A stretch of 64,000 nt of DNA from Klebsormidium nitens. Its lineage: Eukaryota; Streptophyta; Klebsormidiophyceae; Klebsormidiales; Klebsormidiaceae. Where the stretch lies: contig DF237086.1 of the NCBI GenBank assembly GCA_000708835.1, forward strand, positions 1 through 64,000, written 5' to 3'. The position numbers and the translations under genes are program-made. Every line of letters starts with the position of its first letter. Position 1 is the first letter of the stretch. Positions 44,701 to 58,239 of this stretch are shown here, in pieces. The notes below the pieces were generated by a model, which saw only the letters and a list, made by a program, of their open reading frames with translations, had not been told where the DNA came from and did not search any database.

Positions 44701-47700
44701 GGGATCAACCATACCTCCGCTCTGACGAGAGTCCTTCTTCAGTCTCTAGGAATTTTCTACGCAAGGGCAAGGATGGGGCGGGTGTTGAGAATCGGCCTCT
44801 CAAGCTTGCCAAAAGACTCCTGAAGCTTTTCAGGCCCTAAGTCCGAAGATTATCTGGACTTTTCTCTGTAAGCGAGGAGCTTTCATGAATGGCTTAAGTA
44901 CTTTGCTCCTAGAACTTCTCTAATGAGATCCACACCGGATACTCCTCCGCTAACCTGCATTGGGAAAGTCGCAACATCTTTCCAGGTTTATTTTCGAGGC
45001 ATGTTGCTGCTCAAATGTGCCCTCCTGTTCCCTGTTGGTGCTTTGCAGGTTTTTGCTTTTCAGAACCCGCTGGTTGTCTTTCTCGAACGGGCAAAGGTTT
45101 TCACGAGCATGGGATGTAAACCCATTCCATTTTGCACACGACTGTTGACCGTGAGGCCCTAGCATCAAATAAGCTCGTTCCGTGACTGATTTGCGTTTCG
45201 AAAGCGACAGCAGGGCTCAGTCCAGCGCTGTCCATCAAGAGGCATTTCTCATGGTCTTGTCCCAGTTGTGGCTGGACCCATCTTTCGTTTGCATGTTTTC
45301 TGCTTGACCGAGATTTCACTCAAGCCTCTGCTTGTCTTTGGTGCAGAGTCGTGCCACACCTAGTTGAACCGAATAATCGCTCTAGTCATGTTCCAAACCG
45401 AGCGAGATCCCCCTGAGCAAACTTGAAAAGATGCTCGCTTTTTGTTCGCAGTATTTTTGCCTTTATACCTCAAGCAGGCTCTTTCCTTCACAGTCTGGAC
45501 GTTTAGCAGTCCTTGCACTGACAAGGAGGGCAACGATGCAACATGAGCTATCGGCTCATAGAACCGTTTGACCTTCTGAAGCCCCGCCATGTTGGTGCGT
45601 TCAGGGCTTTCGCCTTGTGGCATTCCATCGTGGAATACCGGAATATGAGGCTTGCGCCGAGAGTTGCTTAGCCCACCTGGCTGCAAGCAAGCAAAGGGGT
45701 CATGAGTTTGCAAGGCTCTGATCTTGCTTGCCTTCAGTAAAAGCAGAGCAATGATGTTTTTTGGGGGGAGAGAGCAGCATTCTTTTACCACCTGAGCCAA
45801 CTGGTTTCATTGCTGCCGACTTATTTGCTCACAATGCTGAAAAGCTAGTCTTGGTGCCTCCTTTCTTTAGCACGAGCAAGGAAAGCGATGCTTGCTTTCT
45901 GATCTCCTTCTTCTACGTTATAGCTGCTCGTATGTACCGCCACTTATCCGCCAATTGCATGCAAAGGATCGGGCCAGGATGCTCACAGGTTTGGGATGAG
46001 GTCCCAACGTGATTTCTTCTTTCATTAGAACGAAGCCCTGGCAGCCACACAACAAGTCTCAGCTGTCTGGCTTTCTGTTTTCTGCATTCGTGGTTGAGTT
46101 GCTCAAAGTGCTGTTCGCTCCCTTTGCGATTGCACCTTAAATTTGGACTTAGAAAAACTAAAACCTTCTTCCACAAGTGCGAGAGTTGCCCAGAACAGCA
46201 TTCCAATCAGTTGCGATTTGGTTGACTTAACTTTGTCACCCACACAAAAGTTAATCCCGAAATGCGCGGGCTAGTCCTTAAGGCCAGAAAGCCAGTCATC
46301 AACGCCCTTTGCACCATTAAGATTCACGATTTGACGCCCCTCTCTTTGGCGTGCAGGATCTCGCAGCTCTGCCAACATATTAATCGGCTTTTAAGTTTGA
46401 AAATGCAAAGCTTCGAGGTCTGACCAACTTTTTTTGGGTTTTGTTGCAGCGAGGTCATCTTAACCATGGGCCGATCTAAGACGCTGCTCAACTTTCTAAG
46501 CGAGGCCAAGAAGAAGCGGTCCTTCCAGGCGGTGGTTGCTGAGGGGGCGCCTAGGTAAGCGCTCCGGTCAGCAAGGCTTGACGAAACGGAACGCTGGTAT
46601 GCAAAATCTGCTTTTACTTCTTGTAAGACAATCTCATGCTAGTTTTGTCGACACCGTTCAGGGTCGATGCTGCAGTGTCTGCAACGCGTCTTCCTTCCAA
46701 TCGTACGGCGTATCCGGACCCCATCTCTTTATCCAATCTGGTTAACAAGCGCCGGAAAGCTTGGTGCTTGGAGTCCCTCAGAGCAGGGAAGTGGCTAGAC
46801 TGCTCACGATTACATTCTGAAAATCTTGACGGCAAACCGGAAATGGGCTACGATTTCGCCGCTTAAGAACCAGATGACCAGCCGGCAAGGTCCTTCCCAC
46901 AGCAAATCGGCAAATCGCTCAACAGGGCGTTAACGTTTTTTCGTTCGGCGTTGCTTCCTGCTGCCAGAAGTATTTGTGACAAGCTGCTGGCCTGCAGACC
47001 TTCTCGTGATAAGCTGCTGGCGTCTCCTTGTGCAGGTACGACGGGCATCTACTGGCCAAGGAGCTCGCGGTTCTGGGCGTGCAAACGACGGCGATCACGG
47101 ACGCGGCGGTGTTTGCCATGATGGCGCGGGTCAACATGGTACGTGTCCGTTGACATCACAAAGTCCGTCACAGAACTACCGTTGAAACAGCTTTACCCGT
47201 TGGGTGACGTGTGCGGGTTACGTACTGTCTGACCTGTCGGGGGTTTGGACACCATTTTGGAGCCTGAATTAAGGCGCTTCATCAAACGTTTCGAAGGAAC
47301 GGACATTTTGGTGATGAGCCGAGCAGCCTCTCCTAACCGTCGTTTTGGGATCACACTAAGGTGTGCCGGTCGGTCTATTGCAGCACATCTGGTTTGAGGT
47401 CCACCTGCCTTCATGCAAACGCTTCCGCTTCAATCGCACTCACCAGATTGCAATCTCAATACCTGCAAGAAGGGGTTTTCTGCACTGCACTCACGAGACT
47501 GCGTCATCATGACGTTCAAAAGCAAATCTTTCAAGAAATCTGACGTCAGGTCACAGTCTGACGTCTTGACCTACTGCTCCGCTTTGCCGTGTACCGAGTT
47601 GTCGTCAATGCACTTCACGTCTTTGTTCGTTTTTGCAGGTTGTGGTGGGCGCCCATGCGGTGATGGCCAACGGCGGCGTGCTGGCCCCTGTGGGACTGCA

Positions 47701-49023
47701 CATGGCGGCGCTCGCAGCCAAGCGGCACGCGGTCCCGTTCGTCGTCCTCTGCGGTCTACATAAGGTATGGGCACTCGCCTTTTCTGTCGGAGACCAACGG
47801 TCTGGACGTTGAGTTCAGCTTAGAATGTGGGCGGACAGTGAATGGGAAAGTGGAAGGTACTTCGGGTATAAGGACGAGGGTGTAGAGGAAAGATTGCAGC
47901 GGAAAAGGGACTTTGTGAGAAAACTCTCTGGATGCATGGTCGCCCAAACTTGGTTCACTGGGTTTCGGTGCTCAATCCTGGTATGGAAATCCTGCTTATG
48001 AGTTCGGTCTCGTTCTTGCCGGGTTGGAGGTCCCTGAGACGGGTGGGGAACAAAGAGGTAGAGCCCCTCTCACGCCTCGCCCCCTATTCCTTCCATCTTA
48101 TTTTCAGGTCCGTGCTTGGCCTATGTTTACATTGCAGCGGTCTGGCTCGTACCTCACCGTCGGATACTGCGCAGACCGGAGTCCACGTGTCCAGAGGGCT
48201 TCCATGAGCCACCCCTGGCGTAATCGGCCCGCTCAACCCTGTCAGCTGTTCGTTACTAGTCCGTAAAAGCGGCGCTACTTCCAAATACTCAACTGAACCT
48301 TTGGTCGTCTGCAGCTGTCCCCGGTCTTTCCCCACGACCCCGACACTCTGCTCAACGACTTCAAGTCCCCTTCCGGCGTGCTCGACTTTGGCGAAATTTC
48401 CGACTGCTTAGACAGCGCCGCGGGGCGCGTTCACACCCCCAACCCCTTCTTCGACTACATCCCCCCCGAGCTCGTCAGCCTCTTCATCACGGACGGGTGA
48501 GCGGCCGTCCTGCTGCCACGTGGCATGTGCCCAGATGTGTCCCGGACTGGATTGCTCCTGTTGCCACCTGCAAATGGTTGGACTTTTGTCCGGATAACCG
48601 TTTGAGAGTCCTATTGCGCTTGGTGATGGCTCTTTCCGGCAGTTCCGTCAGTTGAGACGGCCAACAATCATCCCCGTCATTCTCTGCCTCTGGACGAACT
48701 TTCAATCCGAGCTTTATTTCGAGCAGGGCAGCCCGTCAAACGCACCTGTGCAATATCATTCATATATTTGCTGCACGGCGGTTGGACGCAAAGTGCACGA
48801 AAGTATTCCCCTGGGAATGGCAGTGCAGTATGCTGATAATCTAGGATTTGTGTTCGTCAGGGTTTTGCATACAAGCTGGCAGTAGAGAGGTAAAAAGTCG
48901 CGGCGTCCAATCGTGTATTCTTACGCTTCTTGCCTTGCTCTTCTTGGCAGCGGAGGCCACAACCCGTCCTACGTCTACCGACTCATTGCCGAGTTCTACA
49001 GCCCGGAAGACTACGTCCTATAA
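38786..49023 (+). CDS. EIF2B2: Translation initiation factor eIF2B subunit beta
   Basis: Ten exons: 38786-38832, 39710-39864, 40509-40778, 40955-41028, 41722-41843, 46450-46554, 47036-47138, 47639-47764, 48315-48496, 48951-49023. They total 1257 nt, in frame, 418 aa. eIF2B is the cytosolic exchange factor that reloads eIF2 with GTP, and beta is one of its regulatory subunits. Diagnostic blocks: RKTALVLRQVI; INELITEVENFSSLIAEQAL then HIHQNEVILTMGRSKTLLNF; KKKRSFQAVVAEGAPRYDGH; GVQTTAITDAAVFAMMARVN; VVVGAHAVMANGGVLAPVG; HAVPFVVLCGLHKLSP; LVSLFITDGGGHNPSYVYRL; and the usual short C-terminus EFYSPEDYVL. A Gly/Ser-rich linker in exon 3 is lineage-specific. Intron 5 is 4.6 kb, far longer than the rest. 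Exon 5 starts at the second AG of GCAGAG, which keeps phase. Confidence 0.95.
41430..41760 (+). repeat. Duplicated acceptor region of eIF2B-beta exon 5
   Basis: TGTGCAGAGTCGGATCG followed by GCGAGCTGGCGGCTGAAGCA occurs at 41541 (decoy) and at 41713 (real, exon from 41722), offset 172 bp. A weaker third copy (GCGCAGAGTCCCAC) lies at about 41437. Between them AATGGGGTTATTTTC and TTGGGCTTATTTTC blocks, each followed by a TGTGGCAGAAG word, form another short tandem pair (about 41627 and 41669). Confidence 0.88.
41844..46449 (+). other. Unusually long intron (4606 bp) of the eIF2B-beta gene
   Basis: The flanking exons join in phase (AA plus C gives Asn in HIHQNEVIL). Other introns of this gene are about 0.2-0.9 kb. 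No conserved protein, transposase or RNA gene was recognised inside, only short ORFs. An inserted, decayed element is possible, but no terminal repeats were seen. Confidence 0.75.
46976..47024 (+). repeat. Short direct repeat before eIF2B-beta exon 7
   Basis: GTGACAAGCTGCTGGC and GTGATAAGCTGCTGGC lie about 31 bp apart, directly upstream of the exon 7 acceptor. Confidence 0.7.
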
Positions 49024-50804
49024 CCAGTAGGATGGCCATGCTCTTTGGACGACTGCAAAGCGCTTAAGGATTTCTCAAATGTCAAATTGACCTCAGCTTT
49101 TGTTTCAACCCCTCCTTCATCCGCTTTCTTCATGCCATGCGGACATTGAACCAGTATGTCTTGACTGATACGTCGCGTACTTCCATGAGCTCTCAGGCGG
49201 ACTTTGCAATCCACATATTTCGATGGTGGTGTCTGAGGCTAGAAACATGACTCGAAAATTGCACGGGTTGGGGCGCTCGTTCTAAAACAAAAAGTTTCTT
49301 GAGAAGCGTGGGGTGCCGGGTCTGTCATATGGGTTCTCTGAAAGACTACGATTAAAAGGCATGCCTTCAACAGCTACAAGAAAGGTTCTAGCAGTGATGC
49401 TCTCTTTTGGATTCTGGGCAGCCAGAAAAGTCTACTGCCGGGGAGGCTGATGCTCTTGTTGACTTGGGTTTTGCGTGAGGGGGGTTTTGACCTTATTCCC
49501 GGACATGTAGTGCGCACTGTGTGCTCGAGCTCTGCGACGTGTTCATGCATTTCCGCCCAGCTTCGCTGCACGAGGTTTCTCAGGATTCTCGTCTGAAAGC
49601 TTGCATGATTGACAACCCCGGTGCACTTTCTCATTTCCCTTGTCACGGACGCTCGAACGATTAGGAAAAGTCGTTGTTCTGTCCGGACTCTGCTCGGATT
49701 TGGTCAGGGACGGGGACTATATCTTACGAGGCACCCTCAGGAACGCCACTTGACCTGCGCCGTTGTGCTTGCACCTGCCAACGCTGCCGCCGTCATAGCG
49801 TGCCCTGCGGCCTTAGGCGTCCTCTTCACTTGTTCGTGAGCCGTCAAAATGGAACCCACTTCACTTTTCACCCACTTCACCCCAACTTCCAACTTAAATT
49901 GATTGTCTGCGCCGCTTCAACATACTTCTGGGCACGAGCTTTTCTTTCCTGTTCTTCGGCTGTTTTCTTGGTATGAAACGTTGGCAAGGGTGTGTAGCGC
50001 GACTGAGCAGGCTTCTGGCCCAGTTGTCTCTGTCTGAGTCCTGATGGCCACCTTCGACACGCATTGTTAGAGCGACCTGTCTGCTCGACCACTTGAACTT
50101 GCTTCTCCATCCTGACAACCTGCATCACCGTCTCGAAAATCCCTGCACTGCGAACGAGCTTTCTCTGATCTTGGTGCTTGATGCTTCGGCATGGTTCCTC
50201 CTCAGCGGTGGAAAAGATTGATTCGATTCTCGCATGTCCGAATGCCAACAGTTGCTTCTGCTTGTAAGGTTGAGAATCCGCATCATCGTGTCATTGTACA
50301 GCCGCTGTGAAGTTATCTCGCGCGTCCGGCTTCTGCTTTTGTTCCTTTCCGGCTTCTTGATCTGGTTTGAAGGCAAAAGCATGAACAGTCTGTGGGGAGT
50401 CGGGACCAAGTAGACTGGATGGAGCAACGGTTTGTGTGGCGACTCCGCTTTCGCCGGGTTGCTAGTCGAGCGCCCGGGCTCTAGGTGTCGGAAGGGGATG
50501 CATTCTTGTCGACTATTGTGGAGTTGGGATTGTAAAAACCAATGCATGGTACTGAAAGCTTGCTTGCTATGATGCTCGGTCCGGCACTTCTGCATGATCG
50601 GGTCAGATGTCTTGGTTAGTCGGACCTAGCTGACGCTACAAAACACCGGGAATCTGATATAAACCCTTCTTTGGTATGCGCTCTCTCGTCGCCCCTTCTG
50701 CCTCCGGGATGGTGACTGCGAATTGCCTTTGCGCCATGTGGAATCAAGGACTAGCTGTGTCCAACCGGTCCTTTCCTCTTCTTGGGATTATTCCTCGGCA
50801 TGTG

Positions 50805-50985
50805 CATCGCTTCTAATGATGCCCAGCTAAACTAAGTCTTTTTGGGATTGTCATTGCGAGTGCTTTGCGCCTAGAGAAACCAACGGTATTGGTTGTTCCT
50901 CTTTTGCCTCCTGTTTGTGCTTGTGATTTGGCCTGTGCATGATTGCTGCTAATGATGCCCAGCTAAGTAAAGTCTTTGGCCGCCG
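50805..50985 (+). repeat. Direct repeat pair in gene-poor region
   Basis: CTAATGATGCCCAGCTAA followed by a CTAAGTCTTT- or GTAAAGTCTTT-type tail occurs near 50813 and 50950, about 137 bp apart. Similarity is limited to about 40 bp. Confidence 0.75.
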
Positions 50986-53900
50986 AGGCCACAATTACCT
51001 CAATAAGTCCGCTGATGGCCGGGCGCTTAATTTTCTGTGATGAGAATTTGATCTGCACTGCCTCGACGATCTTGCTACACGACAGGGCTTGGATGCCGAG
51101 TTGTCTAATTGCTTCTTGCACGGCCGGCCTATCCAGTTGTCTCTTTGTCACACCTTGTGCGAAGAATGCCGCTATGCACAGTGTTCGTTCTCCCCTTTCC
51201 TTTCTCGCCGGTGGATAATCATTCGGAGCCGCAGGAACCACACAATTGTTTCCGAGCGCTTGTGACATTCGATTCTTCAGCGTTCCTATTCCGCCAACAA
51301 CAAAGCTGGGCCACGCCGCTTTCGCTCGTTTGCAATTGAAGTGTTCCCGACAGTAGGGCGCATGCTTCGAGATGGCTGGGACAACCGATCAATTTATGGA
51401 CAACCGTTTCAAATTGTGCAGAAGGTAAAGGCGCCTATATTGCATTTAGTTGCGTCACGCTCCGCCAAACTGATAACGGGCCGACTGACGGTACTTTGCT
51501 TAGAAGAAATTTCAGCAATGATGCCCAACTTTGACCTTTAATTTTGGTGGGGCCTACCAACCGTGCTTCACACGACCAATATAGTAAAAGTTGTGATTTG
51601 CGAAGTACGTGTGTTCCTCTTCCAGAGGGTTCGAAATAACACGATATATTTTAAAGGTGAGTTGGTCGTTTACGGGTGCAGCCAATCCTGCGGGATTTGT
51701 GTTTTTACACCTCCTTCTCTGCCCTTCCCGCGCGTACATTTCCAAATATCGACTTTCTTCCTGAAGTTTGCCAGTTTCTCTCTGCTTCAGATAGAACCGT
51801 TTATTTCCGGTCACTGCGCACGATCATCATAATGCCCGCCCCGGCCTTGCTGCCCCCAGGTTCTCCATCTTAGCTTTTGAGCGGATCTGAGAAAAAGCTC
51901 GAGAATTGAAGTAGACTTCTCCAATCGCGGTGAAGAACGGCTGCTATTGCAAGCGAGACAACGCGGATAGATTAGGTAATGTTATGCTCGACTTTGTGAC
52001 AAATGTTGTGCTCGACTTTGTGACCTCTCGTACCGTACAAATTCTTGAGCCCTTTGTTTGAAGCGCCAAGCTCCATGGAAATTCTCATTTCTCGTTTGCT
52101 TCTGCCTAGCCGTTGTCTCACATCTCGGTCGAGAATGCGAAAGTTGCCTGCCCATTAAGGGTCCATACCACACGCGGGCGAATCGAGTCCTCTTCTTTTG
52201 GTTTGGAGGTGACGTCCTGATCGTCAGTACAGGCAGCCGTGACGCACGTTTGGTTCTGAGGACCTCTGCACTCAAATGTCCCCAAATCGAGCATGTGATC
52301 AGTCCCTTCATGATGATGCTGCACAACCCTACAGATTATAAACTTGTAAGCGTCTTCGACGTGATGCACGACTGCCCACTTCTTTCCGTCCCCTCTGGTG
52401 CGTGTATGATCCTATATATTCAGTCTAATATTCTCAACTTTCAACTTTCATGCACTCACAAAGTATGGATCATGAGCAGCACTTGTGGCAGGCTCTGGAC
52501 GTACGCTGCTGATTCAGGTCCGTATAAGTCTTGCCCTCGCTCATTGCAGGTAGCATTTATGCGCATGAGGTGGTGTCGAATTAGAAATTCCAAACAACAC
52601 TGATAATGACGTTTCCGCCGAGCTAGCTCTGACAGTATTCAATGGCTGCATGGCCACTACTTGACTCTGGCCTTCCCGAAATGTCAGCCGCCCGCTTCGC
52701 AATTGGAACATATCTGCGTTGCTTTCATAGCGCGGACGTGGGGGCCATTGTCTGCAAGTCTGCCACGCTCCTCCTGCTCTTAGCTTGGTTGCCTTTGATA
52801 TTGCTCAGCTCTTAAAACTTTACAAACTCTTTTTTTGGTTTTATTTGCAACTCATTCTTTCTGGAGTCTCAGTCGCGTTGCCCGCATGCATCGGCCGCCG
52901 AATAACGCGCACATGAGCCGTTGAAAGTCATGCGACCTGAGGCCCACGCTCCCCCTCCGATGTAGCTTGTATGGCCCCTGCCAGTGGAGAGACTGCTTTT
53001 ATAAACCTCGACTGGGGGAAAGGCAGTCCAACTGTCCTTATCTTTCATCTGACTGTTGGCCGTTTGTGGCTGCCGAAGTTTGCCCAGAACGCTTGGGATC
53101 GGACGACTCAGGCTGATCAGCCACCTCTCAAATGCAGCTGGGTCTGATGCGCGTACCAGGATCCCAAACGCATCTAGCCCGAGAATGTTTTCCGGTTCTC
53201 ATCAAGGACTTAATTTGAAACAAATCTCTTCAATTCAATTTTTCTTGTAATCCCTTGTCCTTCTGTGCTTTCGCTTGTGCATGTGTTTGGCTGACGGCAG
53301 CTTCGTTGGACGGAGTGATCTCTCTGGGGGGCAAGAGTACCATTAATAACGACAAGTTTTTCCCACATGCCAAAGCAACTTTCCAGTGCACTCCGTCGAA
53401 GCGTGACATTTGTACTTTTGTTCAACCCATAGTACCTGGTTGAACGACCACCGCTCATGTATCTACTCTGTCAAAGGGCTTCTTTGGAAGAGGCAATCAC
53501 GAGCTGAGAGTCTGAGGCGGAGGCCCGACGCCAACTCTGACGTTGTTCGTTTCACCTTAATTCCACGTCTCATTGCCAAGTCCAACAAACCGTCGTCATT
53601 TGAAGCTGCCATACGGTGCCAATATGGCGAAACCCAGCTCTTCAGGATGCAAGAGCCAGCAAGATGCCAAAAAACCCGAGTTGACGAGTTCGTTTGTCAG
53701 AGCGAAAAGAGCGGAGTTTGGATGAGCTGATGGTGGATCCAGGGAAATGCAGCGGTTCATTTACTTATTTCAATTGATCAAGAGACATAAATCATAGGAT
53801 GGGCGTCGAAAGAAATCACTCAGTGTTCTACGTATCTACAGCTGTCCCGACTTACTGCTGAGTAGAAAGTAATAACCCCGACTTTATGTGCGTCTCTTCC

Positions 53901-54063
53901 GTTCGGCGTCCACTGAGCTCTCTACATAATGTTTCGACTGCTAGAATGTCTCAAGCTTCATAAGCGGCAGAAGACTGGCGGTGTATGTCAATCGCAGTAA
54001 TCCCAATCGGGCAGCGGAGATCATTATAATACCACGGGTCATGTCTTTCAAACAACCTCCTTT

Positions 54064-54540
54064 TTGAGCCCCTTGCTTCTGCACTTACATCTAGAAAATA
54101 ACAAATTGCGGCACCCCGCTACCTTATTTCTAGCGGGCGAGCATATCGGCGAGGATGCGTTTCAAAGGTGGGCGGCGCTAGTTGACCCAACCCGCATCTT
54201 TCTCAACACTGATGCCGCCAATCTGAAGTACTCCTTCGTAATCCTGCAAGGCTCTAGCCAAATTGGAAGGGATCCTGAGCCGGTTGCGGCGGTCGACATC
54301 AAATGCGTGTGTTTAGCGTACCTTCCTACTAATGCAGATTTAACTGCACACAGGCAGATGTTACTCTCTTTACGTCTATTTGAGAAGCTGCTGTCCCGCG
54401 CAAAACCGAAGGGCTTGCAAGATGGGCAGCCCAGCTTGGGCCCTCCACCTGATCGCGGTGCTCTCTCAAACCTGGCAGACTTCGGACTGATTAAAGGCAA
54501 GGATGCGCGACTGAGGTTGGGAAGCTCTTTGCCCAGTTGA
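54064..54540 (+). CDS. Unrecognised open frame with protein-like composition, no upstream ATG
   Basis: The open frame ends in TGA at 54538-54540 and contains FLAGEHIGEDAFQRWAALVD and SLRLFEKLLSRAKPKGL. The first in-frame ATG is far inside, so it would have to be a spliced exon (for example from a TTTCTAG acceptor at 54133) or a remnant. I do not recognise the family. Part of its 3' end (GGCTTGCAAGATGGGCAGCC) resembles sequence near 58252, which suggests a small repeat or gene-relic family. Confidence 0.25.
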   Translation: MSPLLLHLHLENNKLRHPATLFLAGEHIGEDAFQRWAALVDPTRIFLNTDAANLKYSFVILQGSSQIGRDPEPVAAVDIKCVCLAYLPTNADLTAHRQMLLSLRLFEKLLSRAKPKGLQDGQPSLGPPPDRGALSNLADFGLIKGKDARLRLGSSLPS

Positions 54541-57500
54541 GTAGCAGCGAGGGCTCAGAGCCTTTTTTCTGTTGTAACCTCGGATAAAGGAATTCCATAT
54601 CCTCGTTTCCTTCCCATCCCCCTCACTTCTCGTCAATTGCAACGCCATCGTGACCCCCCGATTTAGCAAATTACGGGGATTCTTCCCGCAAAATCTAGGC
54701 TTGATGTCTCATGCTGCCCTCCTGCCGCATCTCGTTTTTCAAAAAAGCAACTGAGGTTTCAAAGAGCCGATAATCGTCCGACAGGCTCTGATTTTCCGAA
54801 TCAGTCTCAAGACGCCCTTCTTGAGAGCTGGTTGTGTCCTCGAGGAAGCCTGGGTGCGCGAACGCGCGCGCTTCTCTGGCACGCACCGTTCACAAAAAAG
54901 CTAAAACCTCCGCGCATTGGCGCTTGCCGCGGCCGCGCGCGCGTGCGCGCGCGCTGTACCCCGACCCCGCCGGCCACCTTGCCTGCCGGCCGTTGCAGCT
55001 TTCTGAAAGCATACGACAATGTATCGGGCGCATCAAACGTGAGTTGAGGTGCCTTTATAACTTCCAATCAGTAGCTTTTTCAGTCCGTCAGAGTTGTTCT
55101 CCAGTACGTTGCCGATCTGAAACGGGCTGTGTCAACTTGCCTCTTCCGCGGTCTTTCTGCGGCAGAAACTATCAAGGCGTGTTGCTGCCATTCAATTTCA
55201 AAATGACCAATCGGATCCCTGTCGGACGTCCGGGCTAAGAGCACCACGTATAGCCGAATTCTGCTTTGTCCGAGTCGTTCGTGCTTCTTTCGACGATCCA
55301 CGCAATTTCGTGTAATAACCGAATTCCTCGTTGACGCAATGACCGTCCGTTGAGCGCGCTTCTGCCCAACATACAGCTGGGAGTTGCCCCGCTGTTACAG
55401 TCGTCATTATCTGCATCATGACTGGACACGACTAAGTTCATACTTCCGCTCCTCACGAATAGAGACGTGCGCGCGCTGCGAGGGCCCATGGTGAAGTCTT
55501 TTCGTCATACGTTCTGTTTGACATCGGAAACTCTTGTCAAAGCTGGCTCTTCAAATCTGGAGCAGCTGACCGGCCTCATGAGTGATTGGCGAGGATTTCA
55601 ATCAGTTCCACAAGCACCGGTCAAGCACGATCGGACACGACGACGTTCGCTGATGGCCATCGACAACATATTTCCGCACTGATTAGTAATCTGAATCTTT
55701 GAAAGGTAGTATGGTTTTGCGTCCCTATAAGCCTCTTATCAACCGGCGGTCATGCAAACCTCTGCAGCAACAGGAAATGGTACTGACCGTGTACTTCGAC
55801 AAAATCCGCGTGATAGGTTGATTTTTCTTCATGTGTTCCGGAGCACCGCCGATGAACTTTCACAATTCTTGGGCGAAGCCAAAGACAATCTGAAGTAACA
55901 AGACCTCGCCTCTAATTTCTAGATTGGCCGCGTTTGTCGCGGTCAGTTTGCTGCTTTCCTGATTGCTCAGATCGTAGAGGTCAAATGGCCGGGGGCATAA
56001 CGGGAGGATCCCACTCCCCTTCAAGCGGTTCTGTGTAACGAATTAGCTGCTTCATAATCAAGGAATCGTTAGCATCACGCATCATAATGGCCTTGATGAG
56101 GATTGGCAAGGATACGCCTGATCTGGGCCTACTCGACCCATAGTTCGATCGTCCTTCTTCTGATGCTAATCCACTAATTTATTCGGTTGTTAAGACACAT
56201 TTTCCCACACCTATCATCCAGAATACGCTACACCATGCCTACGTTACACTCTGTCTGACCGCTTTGCACCAAATACGTAATTCTTCCACCCCTCGTATGT
56301 TACGCTTCCGTACTTCAGCCGGGGTTAGAGTTTCACTAGAGGTTGCTCATTTCAAAGATCTGGAACATGAACGCATCTTCTGTCCTGCCTTAATCGAACT
56401 CTTTTCCTCGGACGCTTCGATCCCCGACAGAATGTAACCAGCGCCCAGAGCGAAATAGCTGTTTGGAACCGCGACTGATCACGTCGCCAATCTCGCCAAT
56501 GATGCCACCTCTCGTTGAAGTCAAGTTAGGACGGCCCCAATGAGCCGGAATTGAAAGCAGATCGGCGGCTGCTTGGGCCAGCCCACGTTTCCAATACACC
56601 GGAGCCAGCACGGATGCGCGACATGTATGGTGGTCGAATCTTCAGAGACGTAGACGTAGATGGTTGAGCTGATGCTGGCGTCAGAAAAGTTTGGTCCGTT
56701 TGTGATCAACTTGACGACACGTGAACTGTGTCATGAGCAAAGTACTTGTTGTGTTCCCATATTCAATGAGTGGCCGAATCTGACAAGTAAAATACTGAGC
56801 TGATATCATTCCCGTGAAAACATCTACGTCTATCCATCTGGCATTACCGGGGCTTCCGGTATTGCAATAGCCGTTGATGGGTCTCGAGCCTTACGTCTTG
56901 ATGCCTTACGCCTTGAACTCTGCACTCAGTCCCTAATGTGGCAGTGAATCCAGAAAATATCTGCAAACAATCCCAAATGTGACAGTGAATCTACGAAGTC
57001 AGCAAACCGGAAGGAATTAGAATGAGATCTGTCCTTCCATTCCTTAACAGCCAGAATCATCCAATTTCGTGTACACTTCTGTGTTTACGAAAAGCGGGCA
57101 AAAGTAGGGGCTTGGCTTAAGCAACCCGTTGGCACGTGCGCTGGAAATAGGCAGGCCGACTGACCTTAACTTGCTTACTCCATAAAGAGTCACCGCTTCT
57201 GACAAAACGTTTTGAAACTGTTTGCGCCCAAATCGAAAGTGCACATACTGGGCCCGGAGCGACGTCTCCTCAGTTGTAGGAACGCCTCTAGGGGTTTCCG
57301 AGATTCCACTTACCCGGGACGTCCAACCTTAATGAGGTGCGAACGCTCGCGCGTGCTTTCAAAGCTTGCGCGCTCATCGCGCAGTCCGCGCTCTATTCAC
57401 CGCGGTCGGTGACAGGCCTGGCTCGAGGAATGCATACCGTGCACGCACTGCGTCGTACAGCTTAATAAGCGGATTGGGCGTAGGATGCCCATCAGGCCGG

Positions 57501-57546
57501 GTCTAAGAGTGTTCAAGTTTCAGCCTGTAAAAGCACATGCACGTGT

Positions 57547-57786
57547 ATGGGCTCCATCGACGTGCGATCCTGTCCTGGTAATCATGAATCAGATGAAGTT
57601 AGGTTCTTGTGCGGATCTGGCCATGTCCATCGTATCGAGCTTTCTGGCGATGCTTTTTTCGAAGTTCGGCTCAACGAGTCCGAGTTATCTCATGCGTGCC
57701 GGCGGTTGCCGCCTCGAAAGATTCATCAAGTCACCAAGTGGGAGAAGTGTCTACTTTCGTCGAGCCTCAAGCTTAAAGGTGTCTGA
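57547..57786 (+). CDS. Short unrecognised ORF
   Basis: The 79-codon ATG ORF has a fairly even composition (GHVHRIELSGDAFFEVRLNE) and ends in TGA. No motif is known to me and no splice partner was found. The frame is open upstream of the ATG. It may be chance or a gene relic. Confidence 0.18.
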   Translation: MGSIDVRSCPGNHESDEVRFLCGSGHVHRIELSGDAFFEVRLNESELSHACRRLPPRKIHQVTKWEKCLLSSSLKLKGV

Positions 57787-58239
57787 CTCTGTTTGTTTTA
57801 ACAGATTACTATAGACAAGCCAGCGGGTCACGTTCAAGTTGCAGCAAGCCAGACTAAGTCGACCTTGCAACATATAGCGTACTATAAGTTCTGATGAGTA
57901 ATTTGACGTTATTGGTGTACCTTGAACCTGGTCGTTCAGTTCTGCTCCCCCTTTTTTCTTCTCCTTTACGGAGGAGTAGTATTCAACATGCAGTCGGGGA
58001 AGTGAGGACCGCCCAGCATCTGAGACGCACCAGCTGACATCTGCTTCTGCGCTGACGTCCGCTGTCTCATGTGGCCTGGATGCACCTTTACCCTTCTTGA
58101 AGCAAAGCCTAAGCCGCTAGCATAGCAGCAGTCACGTTCTTATCGATCCATACAGTCTCTTCTTATAGCGCGCAGATTCAGCCGCAGACTTCGCAAACAT
58201 TGTCATCTTGGATACCTTTTACGACGGGAAACGTGAGAT

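Noticed and set aside
50125-50595. Minus-strand open frame of 156 codons
   Set aside because: Composition is unlike a folded protein, with no motif, no splice partners and no conserved start context.
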